A stretch of 64,000 nucleotides of DNA from NCBI GenBank assembly GCA_963932145.1, contig OZ010586.1, forward strand, positions 70,662,899 to 70,726,898. The letters run 5' to 3'. The notes under the pieces are model-generated. The model did not search any database. It saw only the letters and a list, made by a program, of their open reading frames with translations, and had not been told where the DNA came from. Position 1 is the stretch's first letter. Every line of letters starts with the position of its first letter. Below are positions 34,845 to 46,260 of the stretch, in pieces. The DNA is from Acanthosepion lycidas. Its lineage: Eukaryota > Mollusca > Cephalopoda > Sepiida > Sepiidae. A program made the translations under genes and the position numbers.

Positions 34845-36225
34845 GTCACTTGGAGGTAGAGGGTTATAGAGTAAAAGGCAGAGTTTATGGGGATGATAAC
34901 GGTTAACTCTAGATTTAAATAGGTTAAGATTGAGGTGATTGGGGAAGCATCCTCTTGAGAGTCATTCCATAAATCGGCATTTCAAGGGAAGATGCTGCTT
35001 GAGTGGAACTTACATCTTGCCAATAGAATATGAAGAGAATGAGGGTGGTTCACAACAATGTGTGTGGCATGGCAGGTCTTAGTCATGAAGGTTAGAACTG
35101 GTGGAACTATGGAATGTAGTTCATCTGAAAACTTTCTATGGAAATAGTGATAGATCAGTGAGAGGCTTGTGATGTTTCATCTGTGGGGAACGGGTTATTG
35201 AGAGAATATAGTTTATCATCTACAAGAACACATATGATTTTGGACTATCAAGACTGGAAAGTGAAGACTGGGTAGCTCCTGTTCATATATCACAGCAGTA
35301 CTGCATTTTTGGTCTGATCTGGTTCTTGTAATGCATAGGATAGCAGGAGGAGTCAGATACACAGAAAACCAATGATTTTTCTAGTATCTTTAATGATCGA
35401 TTGTATGTATGAGCTCCATGAGGTCTGTGTTCACAAGTCACAGAGTCTTGGGAACACTGATTCATTGCGATAGTTGAAAATTCAAGGTCCACTTAGTGAT
35501 AATGGAACATCTCTAGTTTGGTTTCTGAGGCATTGAATGTGACCAGCCAGTTTTTCCCCACATTGAGCTGTTAAAGCTAGGTAAGAGGAGAGATCAGCTG
35601 TCAGTTGCTGGTCATCTAGAGTTTTGGAGGTGCACCCATATGCCATGGTATCATCAGCATAGATATTGACAAATGATCGGAGCATACTCTGAAACAGATC
35701 ATGTATATAAAGTAGAAAGAGGATTAGACTGAGATGTAGAAGAAGCAGTATTGATCACTTGGGCCTCATAGGACTGGCCATTAACAACTACCTTCAGGGA
35801 CCTACCCATGAGAAAGGATTAGATAACTGAGAAAACTCTTCCAGAGCTAGAGAGCTTGCAGTAATTGTCTATGCCACGCCTTTGAAATATCTGTGATTGT
35901 TCTTGAGCTGTATTTGTTGTCTAGTGCCTCACTGATTTTGTGTGGACTGAACTGATTGAAATCCATACTGCTTGTCACTGAAGAGGTTGTCCTTATTGAG
36001 GTGATCAATAACCTTCTTGATGATTATAACTTCAAAAAGTTTGCTAATGACACTGAAGAGGCTGATGGGTTTATATTGAGATGTGAGCTTATCTACATTC
36101 GTGAAAACAGGGCAAATTGACACCTTCCACAAAGTTCTCCTTCAAGCAGCATTTAAATAATTTTGCTAAGATTAGGGATAGCTCACAGCTGGTAATAAGT
36201 TTCAGTTCTGTTACAACCTTATGTC
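34845..36225 (-). mobile_element. LINE, family C, RT to C-terminus (pseudogene)
   Basis: The longest family C copy. Minus strand, in order: LAKLFKCCLKE (about 36,170), QYKPISLFSVISKLFEVII and DKQYGFQ (36,060-35,960), the catalytic YADDTMAYGCTSK (about 35,665-35,625) with both Asp residues present, LALTAQCGEKLAGH (about 35,590-35,545), then RPKMQYCCDI (35,320-35,283) and the C-terminal tail to 34,850. The endonuclease is missing and the segment between 35,900 and 35,700 is frameshifted. Jockey/CR1-like by motif order. Confidence 0.85.
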
Positions 36226-36229
36226 ACTC

Positions 36230-36590
36230 CTAAAATAATTAATAATAATAATAAAGTAAATATTCTTTATTTTATATCAATTAGTTCTTATGTAATAATC
36301 CCTATGGTTTTGTGTGATGAATATATTTGTTTTAGAGGATCTTAATTACATTTACCAAACATTAAATAAAAATATATATATTCATACTTTAAAAATACAA
36401 TATCATAAGTTAATGCTTTAAGTCATATCCTCCTGGTGTCTGTTTAAACTGATGCCTTCTTTTAGTAACCTATATTATAAACTATCATTTTGAAAAGAGA
36501 AAATCTCATTGAAATATATCGGAAAATTTCAAACTTTTCATCTGAAATCAAGAAAATGCAAACCTTAAGTAAAATGGTCACTAAGATCCT
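36230..36590. other. AT-rich DNA, nothing recognised
   Basis: No recognised feature beyond short A/T repeats (AATAATAATAATAA at 36,240). Confidence 0.4.
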
Positions 36591-36594
36591 TTAG

Positions 36595-37110
36595 TTTAAA
36601 CTAACATCCTCTTCTATAGAAGTTCTTAGTAAGTTTTATCTTTTTATTAACTCTCCTAATCCCTGTTCTGCCAACCATTTACACAAGCTCATTAAGTCAA
36701 TTACTTGATGCTTTCCTCTCTCTCTCACCTTCAACCTGTCCTGTGAATGTTAAATTAACCAAGCCCTCTTTTCTCATTATGTGCCCTAGAAATTTCAACT
36801 CTTTCTGATTCTAAATATAAGTGTCATGTTTGCTTCTATTTTCCCTAAAACTTCCTCATTTCTCACATGTTCAATCTATGGTATTCTCAGCCTCATTCTG
36901 TAGAACCACATTTCTATTTCTCAAGTTTCTTGTATATCTGTGAGGAGATTATCCAGGACCAATATTACATAAAAGTTCAGTACTCTTTTTTTGCTTCTAG
37001 AATGTTTCTTAAGACTTTACTTAACTTTTGGAGGGCATCTTTTGCTATTCCAATGTGTTTTTGTATATTTGTTAGAATATACTTTATACTGAGTGATAAA
37101 ACTCCATAAA
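36595..37110 (-). mobile_element. RTE-like LINE, family A, C-terminal fragment
   Basis: Plus-strand text CACCTTCAACCTGTCCTGTG, ATTATGTGCCCTAGAAATTT and CATTCTGTAGAACCACATTT matches the other family A tails. The extreme 3' block (the ATKDRKLW region) is degraded: it begins near 36,600 with only the AGTTCTTAGTAAGTTTTATC part. The copy ends near 37,070. Confidence 0.75.
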
Positions 37111-37790
37111 GAGAGAAATCACCAATGCATGCGAATCAGTGTAGAAAACTCCTAAAAAGTTCAGGACAAAAAAAAAAAAAAACAAAAAAAAAAAAAAACA
37201 AGACATTGCTCACATGTTCTTTCAATTATCCAACTCATTCAGTTCAACATCTCTACAATCAATTTATTAACCAGTATACAATCAACTGTACAAAAAACAG
37301 ATTAGCCAGAAAATGATGCTTAAGCATCTATCAAGGTGTATACTTGAATCCGTATGTCCTTGAATAAAGGTTGTCATATGAATCCCCCCCCACAAAAAAA
37401 ATGAATTAAAAGCGATTTGCCAGTGGAAAACAGAAAAGCTTCATTTGATCTCATCATAAAAAAAAAGAAATAAGCATGGGGACAAAGCGAACATTTTTAT
37501 TATGAATACAATTAGTTAACAAAAATAGTCATATGATTAATAGCAAATTAGACTTGGTTGTATTCCATAGTATACTATTTAATATTGAGCATATCGATTT
37601 TGAGATTTATGTTGAGCATAAATCATTTCTGAATTAAAAAATCCAAGCAAAACTTCCTGTTCTTTGTTATTCTTCAAAAACCTACAGATAGAAATTTTAT
37701 TGTATGCAACAAACATTTTCTTACCAAATTCATCTGTTGCTTTTAATATTTTACAATCAAGAAGGAAGAATATTATCTTACTACAACCTT
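37111..37790. other. AT-rich DNA with A tracts
   Basis: Interrupted A tracts at about 37,166-37,198 and a C/A tract at about 37,383-37,400. No coding similarity recognised. Confidence 0.45.
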
Positions 37791-37795
37791 AAAAT

Positions 37796-39000
37796 GTACA
37801 CTACAGGCTAAATGTTTGGGGTCACACTGCATTTCTTTTAAAAAAATAAAAAATAAAAGCACTTAAAATGATATATTTTTGTATGTTTTTAAGTAAAAGA
37901 TAAAATTTCAGTAACTGCATTGTTTTTGTTTTATTTTGACAAAAAATAAGTCTGAAGTATAAAAAAAAACATTATACAACAGCATCATATTTTGTTTTCA
38001 TCAATAAAACTACCAGCTGTCTTAATTACATCCTTTATAAATTCTTGGCATTTTTTCCAAATTTTTAAAAAAAATAGTTCGCAGACCTTCCCAAGCAATC
38101 TTCAAGCATTGAAGAAGCTCACTCTCACTCAAGTATTCTCTTTGAACCCTCCTATCCAATTGAACCCATACTAATTCAATGGGAGAGGGGTTAACAGATT
38201 GAGGCAAGCAATTTATAATTTCCAAAATTTTGTTGTTTTTTTTTTGACTCAGGTAATTTTGACATAATTTAGAAGAGTGTTTTAGATTATCTTCTTGAAA
38301 GGTGAATTCTTTTCCAATTATGTGTAAAGCAGATAGTGTAGAATATCTTTGCCAAATTGAATGATATTGTACATTTTTCTTGATTCCCTGAATCAAATCT
38401 CTAGCCTTCTCTTACCCCACAAAACACTTCCACACCAGAACAGACCCACCACCATGCTTAATTGTTGGAGCCACTCATTCATCATTCAGTCTTTTTCTTG
38501 TCTTTTTTCTATCCTACACTTCCCTCTTACTACCAAAATGTTCAAATTTGAACTCATCCATTTACAATAGATTTTGTCACTCTTTCAATGTTCAGTAACA
38601 GTCTTCTGTTTATTCATCTTCTGTAACATGAGTTTCTTGATGTCTATGCACCCTCTGAGCCCCACTGATCTAAGTTGATTTTTCACAGTTGAAAGCTGGA
38701 TACTTTTGAGAAGAATTAAGTTCAGCTGTCATCTCTGGAGCAGTTTTCCATCTCTCTCTTTTGCTCTCAAGTGTTTATTTTCAGCAGGGATTGTCACTTT
38801 TGATGCTCTATTTCTTTTTCTGTCAATATTTGTGCCAGTTTCTAACTGCCTTTGTAATGAATATTGCACCCCATGTCTTCAACTTTTTGCCAATTTCTCT
38901 TTTAGAGAACCCTTCTTTGAATAAAATTTCAATTTGTGCCCTCACCTCAATGCTTACCTGCTTTGATTTTGCCACTTTGTGTAAATTTAAAAAATAAACA
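37796..39000 (-). pseudogene. Tc1-like transposase relic
   Basis: The minus strand reads, from about 38,975, VAKSKQVSIEVRAQIEIL and GFSKREIGKKLKTWG, the paired-like helix-turn-helix. Broken middle words follow (APEMTAELN, DQWGSEG). The C-terminal catalytic half is mostly one frame at 38,390-38,025: HIIGKEFTFQEDNLKHSSKL, then PIELVWVQLDRRVQ and NLEKMPRIYKGCN. The usual PQSPDLNPIE reads PQSVNPSPIE. The last catalytic acidic residue (E in PIELVW) and the D of QEDN are present; the first catalytic Asp region is lost in frameshifts. GTTTGGGGTCACACTGCATT at 37,815 resembles a Tc1-type terminal repeat; no matching right end was identified. Confidence 0.85.
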
Positions 39001-39359
39001 AATAAAAATTATGAAAATACTGTCATAATGACAACTGTTTTTTTCTTCAGAGACAGCTACATATATTTTGTTTACAACATTTGTCAGTGCTCTGTCGACG
39101 TTTAAAACTTGTATTAACATTTAACTAAGTTGAAAATTTTGGTAATCTTAAATGTCTACTGAAGGGTTAATGGCGAAAACAAAATATAATGTTTCTCATA
39201 CAAAATATACATAATTTAGTAAAATGTACTGTGGACAGATTAATCCAAAATTCTCAGTAAGAGGAGGCTGGAGAAAAGCCAAAAAAATAAAAGCAAATAC
39301 AATGTAGTTATTTATTGTTCTCTCACCTTAATGTTTTCTTTTTCTCATATTTTTTTTAA

Positions 39360-39975
39360 TAATTTCATCCCAAGCAAGGTGGCAGTGCTACTATAATGCA
39401 GGGGGTTACAAGGAATGAAAGTGAAAAAGAAGACTGAGAATAAGGAAGATTACTGAAAGGACAGAAGATGAACAGGCTTCAAGAAAACAGATGATTATGA
39501 CTGACATTGTATTTAAACTTTTAAAGATTGTAGTTATCAGGGAAACAAGTAAATGGAAGGGAGTTCCACAGGTGGGAAGTATGAGAAAAGAAACTGTTGG
39601 AGTAGAAGTGCCAGTTGCATTTAGCTATTTCAACAGTAAACAGGTGGAACCTAGATGCCTATCTAGTAGCACGCTTAAATTCATGTTGTCGGGCACCAGG
39701 GAAAAAAAGCTTGCTAGAGCAGTTGCCATGAAAATATTTATAGAAAAGACAGAGGGAAGCCACATCAATGAGAAAGGAAGCAAGTCCATCAAAATTTCTG
39801 GGGGACAGGTGTGGGGAAGTTCACCACTTGTGAGAGAGATTGAGTGATAGAGAGGCTCAGGATCTGGATGACAATGACAGAATGATTAAGCCACCTGGAA
39901 TTGTAGGAATTGACATCACTGAACATTCTCTGATAATCAGTAACCACTTGCATCTTATTGCCTTGCTTAATTCTA
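39360..39975 (-). mobile_element. LINE, family B, endonuclease fused to tail by internal deletion
   Basis: 39,990-39,790 on the minus strand encodes an APE endonuclease segment (MFSDVNSYNSRWLNH, ITQSLSQVVNFPTPVP). Directly downstream the sequence is the C-terminal tail (DVASLC-like, FYKYFHGN, LATGTST-type) down to 39,365. The rest of the endonuclease and the entire RT, about 2 kb in family members, are missing. Tail words match the copies at 18.2 and 33.7 kb. A MITE abuts the 5' end at 39,976. Confidence 0.75.
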
Positions 39976-40065
39976 TTAGGTTGGTGCAAAAATAATGACG
40001 TAATAATGTTGTTTTAACGTCAAAAAACAACATTATTACGTCATTATTTTTGCACTAACCTAATA
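39974..40065. mobile_element. Palindromic mariner MITE, 88 bp, with TA target duplication
   Basis: Element 39,976-40,063 starts TTAGGTTGGTGCAAAAATAA and ends TTTTTGCACTAACCTAA (one change in the right terminus), flanked by TA on each side. The arms continue with TGACGTAATAATGTTGTTTT against its complement and leave a loop of only a few bases. Same subtype as the copy at 25,097. Confidence 0.95.
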
Positions 40066-40257
40066 CAAAAATATTTATACTTTATAAAAAAGTCTAATAA
40101 TGATACTTAGCATTGTATAAGCTATGTTCTTTTTCTTTGCTATACAGTTGTTTCCTGGGGTGAGTTTATATGCCAAAAAATGGTATTAGTAAAATTGTCA
40201 TCATTAAAACAGTTTAACAAAATACAAAGTTCAATTAAAACAATTTTTGCCATATTT

Positions 40258-40341
40258 TATTAGGTTGGTGCAAAAATAATGTCGTTTTCTCACATATGTT
40301 ACTATGTGAGAAAACGACATTATTTTTGCACCAACCTAATA
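40258..40341. mobile_element. Palindromic mariner MITE, 80 bp, with TA target duplication
   Basis: Element 40,260-40,339 is an almost perfect inverted repeat: TTAGGTTGGTGC, then AATGTCGTTTTCTCACATA against TATGTGAGAAAACGACATT, closed by GTTAC. TA flanks both ends. It is only 195 bp from the MITE at 39,976 and matches the short subtype at 31,925. Confidence 0.95.
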
Positions 40342-41265
40342 TCTGTTTTTGTGACAAAATGCCAGACAAATTCTTTTCTTATTTTTAATATAGATTCATT
40401 AACATTAAAAGAATATAAGTCTGCAAAATGTAAGAAAATGCTAAGATATTTCAAAGCATTCAATTCCTTTCATATGTTAAAATGATCATTACCCTCATTT
40501 GGTAACATATGCTGGTTACCAAATATCTGTTTTTGATATAAATTACTTGTATTTCTCAGAAAATCATGAACTAGACATTTACTGCTATGTTTTTTGGGAT
40601 GTTGAATCCACTTTAGTCTCTAAAAAATCCCCATAGAAATCTATAAGGTGGAATAACATCAATTATATTTACAAAATAAATTCTATTTACAAAAATAAAT
40701 CTTCAACTAAATAGTACGTCCATTATATAATACTCCAAAGAGTTTTTGTCTGTAATGTCTGTAACTTTTAACTGCACTGCAGTTATTACCCTTTCACTGG
40801 TAATACTAGTGCAAGGAAGATAATTTAATAGTGGATTATTCCAATATGTTTCTGAAGGTGAAAAGACCCATTTTGTGAAAGAGAAAACTGAAATCAATAA
40901 TTAGAAAAAAAATCATATATGCTGTCAGAAATTATGTGATGGATAAACTAGTCTATACTTGAAATATTTAAATAACAGGCAATTTACATCTCAGTGCAGA
41001 TAAAATTCATTATTGCTAAAAGTTTTATTTCTTTTTATTTTCTAGCATTTGTAGTTCATCTTTTTTTTTTTTTTAAAAACCAACCATATCAAAAAAGAAT
41101 GAAAAGACAATTAAAATAAGATTTTTGTTTTGGCAAACAGTTTAAAAGTTTTCTCATCTGTTTCTATTTAATTTATTTTATACTAAGTTTTTATGTTACT
41201 GTCTTATTTTATTTATAATTTTCATTATTACTATTTTAGATTTTATTTTTATTTATTTATAATAA
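40342..41265. other. AT-rich DNA, nothing recognised
   Basis: No recognised coding or repeat signal. T- and A-rich tracts occur at 41,060-41,080 and 41,190-41,270. Confidence 0.4.
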
Positions 41266-41269
41266 TAAT

Positions 41270-42570
41270 GTCCCTACAGTATATCTGGAGAAATGTAAGC
41301 CATATTGTTTCTCTGAAATGAGGTTGTGTGAAGTAAGATGTTTAATCAATTCACTGTTGAATAGAGCCTCTGACACTTTACCAAAAAATAGGTAAAAGAC
41401 TAATATGGTGATAATTTGAGAGGTCAGATTGTTTCCTAGAGTTCTTAATTATAGGAACTACAGAGGAGAACTTCCAATTAGTTGGAAAGCAAGAAGTTGT
41501 GAGATATCTATTGTAAATTTTGGTGGGAACAGGAGCCAGTACAGCAACACATTTCTTTAGAAGAATTGCAGGGATTAATTTAATCTGAAAGCCTTGTGGA
41601 GATCTGGTTTAGAAATAATAGCTGAAATCACGGAAAGAGTTATATGCATATCACTCAGTAGAAACTCTGTTATGGGGGAAAACAAGGTAAACATACACCA
41701 GATAAGATTAGAGTTGCAAGAGAATTTCTGGGCAAATCACTCTGCTTTATCTGCAGCTGATGACAACAATTCAAATTGATAGAAGAGAGGAACATTATCA
41801 CTTGTTCAGCACACTCTTGCAAAGCCACCAGTAATCTCTAGAACCAAGCTTGTGAGAGGCAATACAGTGCCATATTCAATCAGAAAATAGGGATTTTACC
41901 TTTTTGAGGACACACTTACATTTATTACCATCAGTCACAAAGATGTATATTACAATCAGACCTGTTGCTCTAGTATAGCCAGAAGTAGTGATTCATGTGA
42001 GCTATAGTGGTTGGACAGGCAGAATCGAACCAAGGAGAATCTGGTTTTACTTGGTATTTTCATGCTGACATGAAAGCTTCAATACTGGCTTTCACTCAGG
42101 AAGAGACATCAGTTGCATATTTCTCAACAGAATGACTAAAATATCAATTCAAGGAGCATCGCAAAGCAAATCATGAAAGGCATCCCAATCAGTATGCTGA
42201 TAATAGAAAGAAGTTCTGTTAATAAGGGAAGGAGGAAAGAGATATCTATATAGACACTATGGTTGGAGTTGCCAAGAGGACAGAGCTGCAAAGTATATGA
42301 TTCCAGTGAGGAAGTGATCAAGCAGAGAAGTGTGTCAGTCAGTGTAACTAGAGAAATGCATGGGGAAGCCTACTATTACTGTGAGAGATCAAGCAATCAA
42401 GATGTTCAGTCTGGATACCAGTGAGGGTCAATGACATTAGAGTGATGAAGCCACTTGACATGTTGACCACTGAAGTCACCAAACACAGAGATATTTGCAG
42501 ACAAATGTAAAGAGAGGGTTTTATCTATGCTATCAGAAACTGTATCTAGCAGGCAACAGTCATGAGAGGA
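41270..42570 (-). mobile_element. LINE, family B, endonuclease to RT start
   Basis: The minus strand carries the 5' half lacking in other family B copies. The endonuclease part includes SLYICLQISLCLV (about 42,500), TGIQTEHLDCLISHS (about 42,410) and LCPLGNSNHSVYIDISF (about 42,290-42,235). The linker follows with NRTSFYYQHTDWDAFHDLL-type words (about 42,215-42,155) and KLGSRDYWWLCKSVLNK (about 41,855-41,805). RT starts with SEALFNSELIKHLTS and ISEKQYGLHFSRY (about 41,380-41,290). It is truncated there, before the catalytic centre. Stops and shifts throughout. Confidence 0.8.
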
Positions 42571-42639
42571 AGGAGAATGATAAAGGAAGAAGCAAAAACT
42601 GACCGAGTTTATTAATGAAAGTCAGAAGCACATGTATGA

Positions 42640-43400
42640 ACAATCCAGAGACTATCTTCTCCTGGAATTTCTGTAGTTTCCTTCCCATATCTGCTATAAA
42701 CATTGTATGATCTGCATATATTTTAAGATCGTGTCTGCCAATAATAAATCTTGTTAGGACTTCTAATTCTTGCAGGATCATCTCACTGTAAATGTTGAAT
42801 AAGTTTGGTAAGAAGATGCATCTTTGTCTTATGCCCTTTCTTTTTTTTTTAATTTACTGAAGTCATATTGAGTGTACTTATCTGTGTCATAAGAATGAAC
42901 ACAGTTCAAACCTTTATACATTTTATTTACTGTTGGATAAATAAAAAAAAAACATGACCAGTGGATTACTGGTAGATTGCTAATTTGATACATAACATGT
43001 GAGGATGTGTTACTGTCATCCTGAAATCCCTTTTCTTCTCTGTTGTTCTAGTTCTTGTTTCCCATCTAGGGAGAAAGTTAGCTTCCCTGTTAGGATGTCC
43101 GTCCTAACAGTGTCATACTTTTTCAAATGCTTTTTCACAATCTATAAAACTTCCTTTTGTATTTGTTTCGTTCATTTGGATATCATTCTGAGTATAAATA
43201 TCACATTACTTGTTCCAGGGTCTTTAATAAAACCTCACTGAACTTGTTCAATTTCTGGTCTAATTCTGCTCCATGTTCTGTTCATCATAATTTGGATGAT
43301 AAGTTTTCCTATGTGGCTTATCAGGCTGAATGACTGATGGAGAATGTATTCATTTGCATTTGGCTTCTTAGGCAGTGCTATGAAAATGGATCTACCTAAT
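42640..43400 (-). mobile_element. RTE-like LINE, family A, RT domain
   Basis: Minus strand from 43,390: SIFIALPKKPNANEYILHQS, LIIQIMMNRTWSRIRPEI (about 43,310-43,255) and NVIFILRMIS (about 43,205-43,170), then a disrupted FIDxxKAFDKV region. Further down are the RQRC-type block (about 42,830-42,780), RFIIGRHDLKIYADHTMFIA (about 42,745-42,695) and MGRKLQKFQEK. YADD reads YADH, so the second catalytic Asp is lost. A foreign-looking stretch at 42,840-43,110 interrupts the copy and includes the hairpin at 43,087-43,110. Confidence 0.75.
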
Positions 43401-44085
43401 AGTACAGTATTTATACTAGATTAAAATTAATATACCTGAAAAATATTGAACAAACAAATAAATTAATATTTATGATTTATTCAATTTTAAGTTATTAAAA
43501 ATTTAAGATATTAAAAATTGTTTGAACATCTGCAAAAATTGTTTCAGTTCTCTTAATGTGATTTTGTAGCTTTTAAATCAATCATCAATATTTTAATTTG
43601 ATGGTACAAGTGCAAACAACAGCACTGGAAAAAAATCCATAAATTCAAAATACTTTGATGTTTGAACTTAATATTCAAAATAGAGTTCAAACAAATATCT
43701 TCCAAAATGTCTTAAAATTCAAACACAACCAAATCATAATTAATTAAAGAACAAAGATTTCCAATGATATAGCCAGATTTTCAACTGAGAAAAATCAAAT
43801 GAAACTACTTGAGTTCACTGAGTATGGTCTTAGTGCTAAGTCTATAAGAATCTGAACTGATCTAACTAAAAGTAGTAGACCTAAATGGAGAAGGTAAAAA
43901 GCAATTGTCTTTTTTTGTTTAATAAATTACGCAAGAGAAAAAATCAGTAATTATCAAAAACAAGTAAGTTTTGAAAACTTTAAAGGCTATATAAATCCAA
44001 CTTTTAATACCAGATGAGAAAATAACACAACATATGTAATCTAAGTGAGATAATTCAATTTTTTCAGAAATGTTCACTCACTCAA
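43401..44085. other. AT-rich DNA, nothing recognised
   Basis: No recognised feature. Confidence 0.4.
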
Positions 44086-44089
44086 ATCT

Positions 44090-44357
44090 CACATATTTCA
44101 CAGAGGATTAATGGGGCCATTACAGTTGTGGTTACCATAACAAATAGGTTTTATAGAATGGAGTCATGCCCAATTTGTTTTGAATTCAAAGTTGTCCTAT
44201 GATTTAACCAATAGCTGGTTTTGGAATAAGAGATGGATTCATATTTTTTCTAAGGGTATTTGCACAAAAGTGAAGGTAACAAACATTAGTGGAAATTTGA
44301 ACTCTGCATGCCAGTTTCTTATTTCAAGCTGCTAACCATTACACCACCTGCTCATCC
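44090..44357 (-). repeat. tRNA-derived SINE, family S1
   Basis: Minus strand: head GGATGAGCAGGTGGTGTAAT, A box GGTGTAATGGTTAGC, B box GAGTTCAAATTTC 30-40 bp later, then the S1 body TACCTTCACTTTTGTGCAAA, TACCCTTAGAAAAAATATGA. The head is the best preserved of the S1 copies. No target duplication was recognised. Confidence 0.75.
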
Positions 44358-44434
44358 TTTCAGGAATATACACAAATCAAAAATAATGAGTATTTCATCA
44401 GCAGACACATGTAAAAGTATACCTATCAGCAGAT

Positions 44435-44546
44435 AGTATGATCATCTATATCACATTGTATACACTTATGTCACAAGTGCCATCATCACAAGTATGATCA
44501 TCTATATCACATTGTATACACTTATGACACAAGTGTCATCAATACA
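44435..44546. repeat. Two-unit tandem repeat, 56-bp period
   Basis: AGTATGATCATCTATATCAC begins at 44,435 and again at 44,491. The two 56-bp units differ at only a few positions (for example TTATGTCACAAGTGC against TTATGACACAAGTGT). Confidence 0.9.
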
Positions 44547-45245
44547 ATTGGTCATGTGGTAAAGACTAGAAACCATATTCGATTTATTTGACTGAAAGCA
44601 TTTATATTCTCCTAATGCCTGAGAGTGTATGTACAAAATATAATTGCATGAATTACTTGTATTTTCTTTTTAATCATTTTTTTCATTACATAGAACAGAA
44701 TTTAATATTTCTAAAGAACTAAAGAGATTTTATAAGTTCCAGATTTTTACAAACTGATGATTTTAAGAATAACTAATGAAAAATTTTGATACTTAACACA
44801 TTGATCCTGAACACATATTGTTATATATGGCCTGCCGATTACACATAAACATAAAATGGATTCTTGTCACCGAGTGTTGACTTCAGTATCCACTTACAAA
44901 ATATCTGTACTAAAATAACAAACTGTACTAAATAATATTAGATTTTTAAGTATTAAAATATAGAAATATTTTTTATATGTAAGAGCTAATGTACAGGAGG
45001 TATGTGCTTGTACAAAACAATATGTGTTCAGTATCTTGATGGTTCTTGAATGGACTTTGAAGATGGAAGCCAGAGTATGAATATTCATACCAATACGGAA
45101 GGCCTGAATGATCTTTTTCCTCTCACCATTGCTCAGTTGGGAAGATATAGTGGACCTGACACAAAATTATTTTAACCTGTTCTTTTCTAGCTGAATAAGT
45201 CAAAGGGTTTTTCAGTAATTCTTACAAAAAATGGTGTCAAGATGA

Positions 45246-45283
<38 letters not shown>

Positions 45284-45455
45284 ATAAAATTTTTAGAAAA
45301 CCAAACTTCATGCTACCATGGTTTCTATCAATTTGGTAGCATCAGGCAATAAATTGAATCTTATATCCCAAGACATTGTTATATACATAAACATGCTGTT
45401 AATAAAGAAGGGGAAGAAAGAAGTAAAGAGGAGGGGGTTAAAAAAAATTACTTAA
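44547..45455. other. Unassigned DNA with a (TA)n tract
   Basis: A pure (TA)n microsatellite lies at 45,249-45,280. No coding similarity recognised. Confidence 0.4.
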
Positions 45456-45459
45456 TATA

Positions 45460-46260
45460 AATATTCCTACTTGGGCTCAGAGTTTGCTGGGAGGAACTTT
45501 CTAGCAAGCTTGGACCATAAACAAGATTTTGTAAACAACCCAACGTTCCGGCTGATTAACCCAATGAAAATAAGAAGTGTGTGATGCATTGTGAGTAACC
45601 ACACAAGTAATTCAGTGGAGGGACACAGGGGGTTGCGATATCTTGGTTTAATAAAATAAAAAATAAAGAAAAGCATGTATTCATAAAATATGATAAAAAA
45701 AACCATTTATGTTGGAGCAGGAACTTGATAAAGTGTTAGCTTTTTGTTAAAGAATTTATGGATGAAAAAGTGAGCATGTGGTCATAATTAAACACTACTG
45801 AAAGTCAGTATATTTTTTCTACAATAACTATATATGGCATAAATCATTTGATGATGCAGATGTATCAGGGCTCATGGGCCTTTATTTATTAGCAGAACTA
45901 TAGAAGTAAAATTATACCTGTTAAAGACCATGGCCTGTATTGGGATGATGGTTTAATGGTGTTAAATAAAATGACAGAATAAGAAAAAACTATTCAATCT
46001 TTTTAAGGACCTTAGTTTTTAGATTGAAGTAGAATAAACTCAGTGTCAAATTAAATCTTACAGATGTGTCTTCCCTTACATGAACCCAAAATGTATGTCG
46101 AACCAACACCCTTTAAACTTCAAAGCTGGCATAAAATAAAAATACTGCACATCTCCAGTGTAACACTGGAAGTGATCAACCAAACCAAAATATATGGTAA
46201 GTCTCATTTTAAGCCTTGATTAAACAAGTCTTCATAAATGAATTCTTGTGTCTTTGTAAA
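45460..46260 (+). mobile_element. Penelope-like element, reverse transcriptase relic
   Basis: Plus-strand frames keep two diagnostic blocks. LDHKQDFVNNPTFRLINPMK (about 45,508-45,570) corresponds to the DHKxxFxNNPxxRLINPxK segment of Penelope-like RT. DHGLYWDDGLMVLNKMTE (about 45,928-45,985) is the catalytic DDG block (usual form GLYRDDGL). Further on, ILQMCLPLHEPKMYVEPTP and TLEVINQTKI relics correspond to the C-terminal RT part. Between the blocks a few hundred bases expected from a complete RT are shortened and frameshifted. The endonuclease is not present. It could be the same lineage as the fragment at 3.7-4.4 kb, but the parts do not overlap. Confidence 0.75.

Noticed and set aside
44435-44546. 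CRISPR array or satellite array
   Set aside because: There are only two contiguous units without spacers, in an animal-type genome.
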